Assembly: GCA_004000155.1 (NCBI GenBank)
Contig: RCSS01000082.1
Location: 1-11,848 of the forward strand
DNA from: Tubulinosema ratisbonensis
Lineage: Eukaryota; Microsporidia; Tubulinosematidae
DNA length: 11,848 bases
Direction of reading: 5' to 3'
Part shown: one piece after another, positions 8,119-11,848 of the stretch
How positions within the stretch are numbered: the stretch's first letter is position 1
Layout: each line of letters opens with the position of its first letter
The notes under the pieces: model-generated
Seen by the model: the letters and a program-made list of their open reading frames with translations, nothing else
Told to the model about the DNA's origin: nothing
Databases searched by the model: none
Made by a program: the position numbers and the translations under genes

Positions 8119-9091
8119 TTAAAAATATTTTATACATTTCATTGGTCCAATAACACTTAGTATCCTTAAAATCTTTCTTCTGATAAATAAAATACATCTT
8201 CAAAAAAATAAAAAAATCTTTAGATTCATCAATCATTTTCTTTTCCCTTAAAAATGCATAAAAAAATAAAACTAACTCAAAACTAAAAACAATATCATTT
8301 CTCTTAAGATTGTGTTTTAATACCATAAAATCACAAAAAATGTATTTGTAATGAGAATCATTGTAAAAATTAAATAAAAATATTTTAAAAATAATATTTA
8401 AATTAATTATTTTTTTTATATTTTTTAAAGAATATTTTAAAATGTTTTTTGTGTTTAAAATTTCTTGGAGTGTAAAAATATTTTCTTTTAGTTCTAAAAG
8501 AATGTTATTTATTTCTAAAATGTTTATTGGGGTAATAAATATACTTGTGTTAAAGTGAAGAATGTTGTTGTAAGAAAATCCTTCTTTGTTTTGAGAATAT
8601 TTTTCATTTAATGCAATTTGTATTAAATTTGTTAAATTTTTCAATATATTCTTGGTATCTTTATTATCTTTAAGTAAAAGTAATAAATTATAAGTTATTT
8701 TAGTGAGGTTTCTCTCCCCAATTCTATAAAAATCATTTAAATTATTTTCATTTGTAAAATTAACATTGTAAGGTGTAGGATTATAAGTTAAAGAATTACA
8801 TTCTTTAAAAATTAAATAACAAATATTTTTATATAAATCAGTTAGATCATTTTTTTCATAAATCATACAGTCTGTCAGGTTAAGTGTATTTGAGTAATAA
8901 AATCCTTTAGTGTATAAAAAAAACATAATAAATAATATTTCTTCTTTATTGCTAAAAGATACTTTATGATCTGAAATATTCATAGGATATTCTAAACCAT
9001 TTGCTGATTTACTCAGTGATGTTTTACTGAAATATTCTAATTCTATTAATTTACAGTATTCTGCCAGTTTATGCTTTAAATTATTTGACAT
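8114..9091 (-). CDS. Hypothetical protein, Asn/Lys/Ile-rich
   Basis: 325 residues, not recognised. It looks mainly alpha-helical and soluble: no signal peptide, and no convincing transmembrane span, though FILF- and IIFKIFLFNF-like hydrophobic stretches occur. It is rich in Asn, Lys, Ile and Leu, as expected of an AT-biased genome. No catalytic motif, zinc-binding cysteine pattern or nucleotide-binding loop is visible. A helical-repeat scaffold or a divergent conserved protein whose family is masked by AT bias are both possible. The start is the first ATG, three residues before a Leu/Lys-rich helix. No C-rich motif precedes it. It is divergent from the MFS gene (349 bases between start codons) and convergent with the 6797 gene. 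The last ~225 coding bases switch from C-rich to strongly G-rich. Confidence 0.75.
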   Translation of the reverse strand: MSNNLKHKLAEYCKLIELEYFSKTSLSKSANGLEYPMNISDHKVSFSNKEEILFIMFFLYTKGFYYSNTLNLTDCMIYEKNDLTDLYKNICYLIFKECNSLTYNPTPYNVNFTNENNLNDFYRIGERNLTKITYNLLLLLKDNKDTKNILKNLTNLIQIALNEKYSQNKEGFSYNNILHFNTSIFITPINILEINNILLELKENIFTLQEILNTKNILKYSLKNIKKIINLNIIFKIFLFNFYNDSHYKYIFCDFMVLKHNLKRNDIVFSFELVLFFYAFLREKKMIDESKDFFIFLKMYFIYQKKDFKDTKCYWTNEMYKIFLK

Positions 9092-9440
9092 ACTTTTTAA
9101 AATATTATTTATTTTTTAAAAATTTATAATTAAAAAAAATATTAAAAAAAATAAATAATATTTTAAAAAAATAAATAAATTATATTTTAAGAAATAAATG
9201 ATATTTTTAAAAATAAATGATATTTTTAAAGGTCAAACGGTTTTAAATTTTGTTAATGATGTTTTATAAATAAACGTATTATCATAAACAACAGAATAAC
9301 ATACTTTATAATTAAATAGCTTAATTATCAAATTAAAACATTTTTGTCTGTAAAAAATATAAAAAAAATTTTGCAAAATTTTTGAAAAATAAAATATCAA
9401 TCAATCGCATAAAATAAAAAAAATAAAAAATAAACAATCC
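9092..9440. promoter_or_regulatory. Shared divergent upstream region of the 8114-9091 and 9441-10541 genes
   Basis: The only DNA between two divergent start codons, so it should hold both promoters. It contains degenerate AAATAAAT/ATATTTTTAA repeats (about 9110-9229), then a short less AT-biased stretch (GGTCAAACGG at 9231-9240), then A-rich DNA ending in ACAATCC directly before the ATG at 9441. TCC at 9438-9440 may be a weak version of the CCC-like motif. No defined operator could be named. Confidence 0.45.
9192..9229. repeat. 19-bp tandem duplication, with older degenerate units upstream
   Basis: AAATAAATGATATTTTTAA occurs twice in perfect tandem (9192-9210 and 9211-9229). Upstream, 9125-9190 reads like two or three decayed units (A-rich run, AATAAAT, ATATTTTAA). 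It is a minisatellite-like slippage array inside the divergent promoter region. Confidence 0.8.
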
Positions 9441-10541
9441 ATGGATATAAAGAATAACAAAGGGATACTTTTCATATGCAGTTTTACTTTTTTGAGTATA
9501 GGATTTATAAACGGATTGACCAACACAATAGACACACTTGACAAAGGTTTTTTATCTTTTTACGGTTCACTTCCAAACATAGGAGTCATGGTAGGATTGG
9601 TCATTCAGCAATATTTACAAATAAATTTGAAATACTTGGTTGTTACTGGATGTTTAATTCATGCAATTTCATTTTATTTGGAAATATTTGTTTGTAAAAA
9701 TTTTATTTTATTTTTAAGATTCTGTTTAGGACTAAGTTTTTCTTTTTTTATGGTTTGTTGTACTGTTTACATTGAAAAACTAAGCTTAAAAAAAGAAATA
9801 AACTTTTTTAACTCTTTTTCTGGGTCGTGTGGTTCTATAGGATTACTCATTTGTGAAGGGTTTAGTGCCTTTTTGAAGGTAAAGCAAGAATATTACTTGT
9901 ACTTCTTTTCCTTTATTTTCTTTGTACTCTTTGCCTTTTCGTTTTTTCTCCCTGATTTACAACAAGAAAAAAGCAATTTTGATTTTTCATGCACCATAAA
10001 TTTGCTTTGTTTCTTTTTACTTCTTTTGATACAACAATTTACATTTGTAAATTGTATTTTAAGTTTTTCTAAAAGATTATTTGTGTCAAATATTAAAAAT
10101 TTGTCATTTTATTTGGCATTGTTAAATTTAACAAGTAACTTTGTTTGTGTTTTGTTTATTTTATTAACAAATACCCCTTATTTAATTTATTTTACTTCTC
10201 TTTTTCTTTCTTCAATTTGTTTAGCATTGCTTAGCATAAATCATTTAAAAAATGTTTTATTATTTTTTTTGATTTTCTTTTATTCTTGTGGGACTGGACC
10301 TTTAACTTGGACTGTTATAAGTAAGTTTATGAGGTTTGAGGTTAAAAAGGAGGTATATGTGTTAGGAAATATTATTAACTCTTTTGTAAGTTTTTTATTT
10401 GTATATTTTTATAGTAAATTTATTGGTACTAAGGCAGAAGAAATATCTTATTATATTGGAAGTGGTATTATTTTAATGCTTGGATATATTTTTTATCAAA
10501 TGAAAGTAAAAAAGTATATAAAATCTAATAATATTAAATAA
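9441..10541 (+). CDS. Compact MFS transporter, sugar-porter-like
   Basis: 366 residues with about twelve spans (roughly 8-30, 42-58, 66-84, 89-110, 125-144, 152-170, 187-208, 221-243, 248-265, 271-295, 308-325, 336-353), so a full MFS fold with trimmed loops; sugar porters are usually 450-550. Matches to that family run in order: GFINGLTNTID in helix 1; R93-x3-G97 and VYIEK (Glu112) near helix 4; IQQFTFVN in helix 7 (QQxxGxN, Gly replaced by Phe202, Asn204 kept); and GTGPLTW in helix 10 (GPxxW, 286-290). The helix 2-3 RxGRR loop is degenerate (QQYLQINLKYL). The central cytosolic loop is only ~15 residues (171-186). It probably imports sugar or a related small metabolite across the plasma membrane. 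Divergence in motif A and the helix 7 Gly makes the substrate uncertain. The start directly follows ATCC. Confidence 0.85.
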   Translation: MDIKNNKGILFICSFTFLSIGFINGLTNTIDTLDKGFLSFYGSLPNIGVMVGLVIQQYLQINLKYLVVTGCLIHAISFYLEIFVCKNFILFLRFCLGLSFSFFMVCCTVYIEKLSLKKEINFFNSFSGSCGSIGLLICEGFSAFLKVKQEYYLYFFSFIFFVLFAFSFFLPDLQQEKSNFDFSCTINLLCFFLLLLIQQFTFVNCILSFSKRLFVSNIKNLSFYLALLNLTSNFVCVLFILLTNTPYLIYFTSLFLSSICLALLSINHLKNVLLFFLIFFYSCGTGPLTWTVISKFMRFEVKKEVYVLGNIINSFVSFLFVYFYSKFIGTKAEEISYYIGSGIILMLGYIFYQMKVKKYIKSNNIK

Positions 10542-10542
10542 A
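10537..10542 (+). promoter_or_regulatory. Poly(A) signal overlapping the MFS gene stop codon
   Basis: AATAAA runs through the TAA stop at 10539-10541, and further AATAAA copies follow within 25 bases. It fits the pattern at aquaporin 1, the 8114-9091 gene and the PER1-like gene. Confidence 0.35.
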
Positions 10543-10976
10543 TAATAATTATTTATTAAAAATAATAAATAAAAATATTTTATTAAATAAATAATTTTAA
10601 AGAAAGTAAAATGAAATTATTCATTTAATAAAATATTTTTTTATTTGAAAAAGCATAATTTTATGTACATTTTTAGTATTTATAAAATATTTAGTGTTGA
10701 AACGGAAGTAAAAATCTTAATAAATAATTATTCAAAGGATTTATATATGTTTAAATTTCAAATATATTTTAAAAAGATATTTTTAATAAATAAAATTTTT
10801 ATTATTTTTTTTGTAAATTAATTATGCTAAAAAACTGTCAATTATTAAAATTTGATAAATTTTATAAAAAACTATTTCTTTAATATTCCTGATACTGAAT
10901 ATTGAGATACCCCTTTAAATTAACAAATTATCTTTTTTTATTTAAATCTATTTTAAAACAAAAAAATAAATATCCT
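10542..10976. other. Intergenic region / 5' region of the PER1-like gene
   Basis: AT-rich. A 52-codon open frame (10663-10821) is present but has no support as a gene. CCCC at 10910-10913 is probably the start-proximal signal for the next gene. The frame of that gene is open from 10899 (TGA at 10896-10898) and encodes plausible extra N-terminal residues without an ATG. Confidence 0.45.
10910..10913 (+). promoter_or_regulatory. CCC-like motif upstream of the PER1-like gene
   Basis: GATACCCCTTTAAA lies 63 bases before the first in-frame ATG (10977), and no other ATG occurs between them. It resembles ACTCCTTTAAA before the start at 1991. If it is the transcription signal, the leader would be longer than at the other genes, or translation may begin at a non-ATG codon near 10902. 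Confidence 0.4.
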
Positions 10977-11840
10977 ATGCTAGACTGCATAAAATTATGT
11001 AAAAAAAATGTACAAATAAAAAGAAAATTTATTGACAAAATATTTTTGAGGAGTGAAGTAACACTTCAAAATAGACATTGCCACTATAAATGTTCATTGC
11101 TTAAGAATATAAGAAACATAAAACATAACAACAAATACCCATTTAAAGATTTCTTGGGTGGACATGAATTTTTTTCTGCCTTTTTTTCATTTCTAAATTT
11201 GCTGTCAACAATTTATTCTTACAAACAATTTGTCAAACTAAGGCATAAAGTAGAAAAATCAACCAATCATACACTAAAATTCTACTACAAAATTAACCAA
11301 CTAGGCTTTATCATAAACATATCCACATGGATAATAGCTACTTTTTACCATTACAACGTAAATTATTACACCATGATACTGGATTACTTCTTTGCATTTC
11401 TAAATTTGAGCATAAACTTTTACATTTTTTTAGTAAGAATCTTTTTAGAAAAAAGAAATTTNCAAATGCATAATTTTAATTTTATAACATATTTCTTTGT
11501 TTCTTATTTTTTGTTCCATTCTTATAATTTATTTTTTAATTTTTCATTTTTTATGCATAAATTTAGTTGTTCTATGCTGGTTGTTTTATTGCTTATTTCT
11601 TGGTACTTTATTATTAAAATGAAGAGTGTAAAATATAACAAGTTTTTGTTTAGATTTTTAATAGGATGTATTATTTCTTCATTGGTAGAGATTAGTGATA
11701 TTCCCCCTTACAATTATTTGGTTGATTCACATGCGATCTATCATCTTATAAGTGCACCAGGGATATTGTATTATTATAAGTATATTATTTATGATATTAG
11801 AAAGACTTTTCTTACAAAGAGAGATAAAAAAACAAAATAA
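10977..11840 (+). CDS. PER1: PER1/PGAP3-like GPI-anchor lipid remodelling protein
   Basis: 287 residues from the first ATG. The family removes the unsaturated sn-2 acyl chain of GPI anchors in ER/Golgi membranes and belongs to the CREST hydrolase superfamily. In order: cysteine pairs C4-x3-C8 and HCHYKC (35, 39) of the lumenal head; YPFKDFLGGHEFFSAFFSFLNL (54-75, family WPFxRxxGxQEPxSxxFSxxN); WIIATFYH (118-125); LDYFFA (135-140, Asp136); LVEISDIPP (236-244); and DSHAIYH (250-256), the HxxxH motif. His125, Asp136, His252 and His256 are kept. The Ser of the expected SxxxH is Ala121 (GCT). About seven spans are likely. Family members start with a signal peptide, but none follows this ATG. The frame is open back to 10899, and those residues (LTNYLFLFKSIL) are signal-like, so the true N-terminus may lie upstream. 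Codon 162 has an N. Family call strong; activity uncertain. Confidence 0.87.
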   Translation: MLDCIKLCKKNVQIKRKFIDKIFLRSEVTLQNRHCHYKCSLLKNIRNIKHNNKYPFKDFLGGHEFFSAFFSFLNLLSTIYSYKQFVKLRHKVEKSTNHTLKFYYKINQLGFIINISTWIIATFYHYNVNYYTMILDYFFAFLNLSINFYIFLVRIFLEKRNXQMHNFNFITYFFVSYFLFHSYNLFFNFSFFMHKFSCSMLVVLLLISWYFIIKMKSVKYNKFLFRFLIGCIISSLVEISDIPPYNYLVDSHAIYHLISAPGILYYYKYIIYDIRKTFLTKRDKKTK

Positions 11841-11845
11841 ATAAA
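11836..11845 (+). promoter_or_regulatory. Poly(A) signals overlapping the PER1-like stop codon
   Basis: AATAAATAAA spans the TAA stop (11838-11840), giving two overlapping AATAAA hexamers. The window ends three bases later, so the rest of the 3' region cannot be seen. Confidence 0.35.
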
Positions 11846-11848
11846 AAA

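Noticed and set aside
9092..9240. AT-rich repeats considered as a centromere, telomere or replication origin.
   Set aside because: Too short, and only 19-bp slippage units; similar AT content occurs throughout the window.
10663..10821. 52-codon open frame with a Lys/Phe/Ile-rich tail resembling a signal peptide and reading into GTAAAT (10813-10818), considered as a 5' exon of the PER1-like gene.
   Set aside because: The only nearby acceptor AG (10905-10906) would put the PER1 frame out of phase, and such short frames are easy by chance in A/T-rich DNA.
1..11848. CRISPR arrays, bacterial insertion sequences, phage or virus genes.
   Set aside because: No regularly spaced repeats, transposase or viral motifs were seen, and the genes are eukaryotic in type.

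Overview
The window looks like an AT-rich nuclear contig from a microsporidian (an obligate intracellular fungus-related parasite). The reasons are compact intron-free genes for eukaryotic protein families (aquaporin, a sugar-porter-like MFS carrier, a PER1/PGAP3 GPI-remodelling protein), all shorter than usual; short C-rich motifs (CCC-like) directly before several start codons; AATAAA poly(A) signals overlapping stop codons; and intergenic DNA of roughly 10-20% GC around genes of clearly higher GC. The wide spacing (about half the window is non-coding) and extreme AT content suggest an expanded, gene-sparse genome such as the mosquito parasite Edhazardia. The genus is a guess, not something the sequence proves.

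Layout. 1-480: AT-rich, ending in CCCC at the start codon of aquaporin 1 (481-1254, +). 1255-1990: non-coding with one GC-richer patch. 1991-2935 (+): a ten-span membrane protein with a drug/metabolite-transporter-like shape. 2936-4062: non-coding with an exact 25-bp tandem duplication. 4063-4833 (+): aquaporin 2, about 67% identical to aquaporin 1. 4834-6796: nearly 2 kb with no recognisable gene. 6797-7267 (+): a small four-cysteine protein of unknown function. 7268-8113: a convergent intergenic region with a 22-bp inverted repeat nested inside an 18-bp direct repeat. 8114-9091 (-): an unrecognised Asn/Lys/Ile-rich protein. 9092-9440: a shared divergent promoter region with a 19-bp tandem repeat. 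9441-10541 (+): a compact sugar-porter-like MFS transporter. 10542-10976: non-coding. 10977-11840 (+): a PER1/PGAP3-like membrane protein.

Four or five of the seven genes encode multi-span membrane proteins for water/solute flux, uptake or lipid remodelling. This fits a parasite that germinates osmotically and imports metabolites, but nothing shows that they form one pathway.

The points most worth a second look are these. (1) In all seven genes, on both strands, G over C on the coding strand rises towards the 3' end, in three of them as an abrupt switch in the last ~220-235 nt. (2) Both aquaporins lack the selectivity-filter arginine after the second NPA box. (3) The PER1-like protein keeps the CREST histidines and aspartate but has Ala where the SxxxH serine is expected. 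(4) The nested repeat structure at 7938-8087 lies just past a stop codon.
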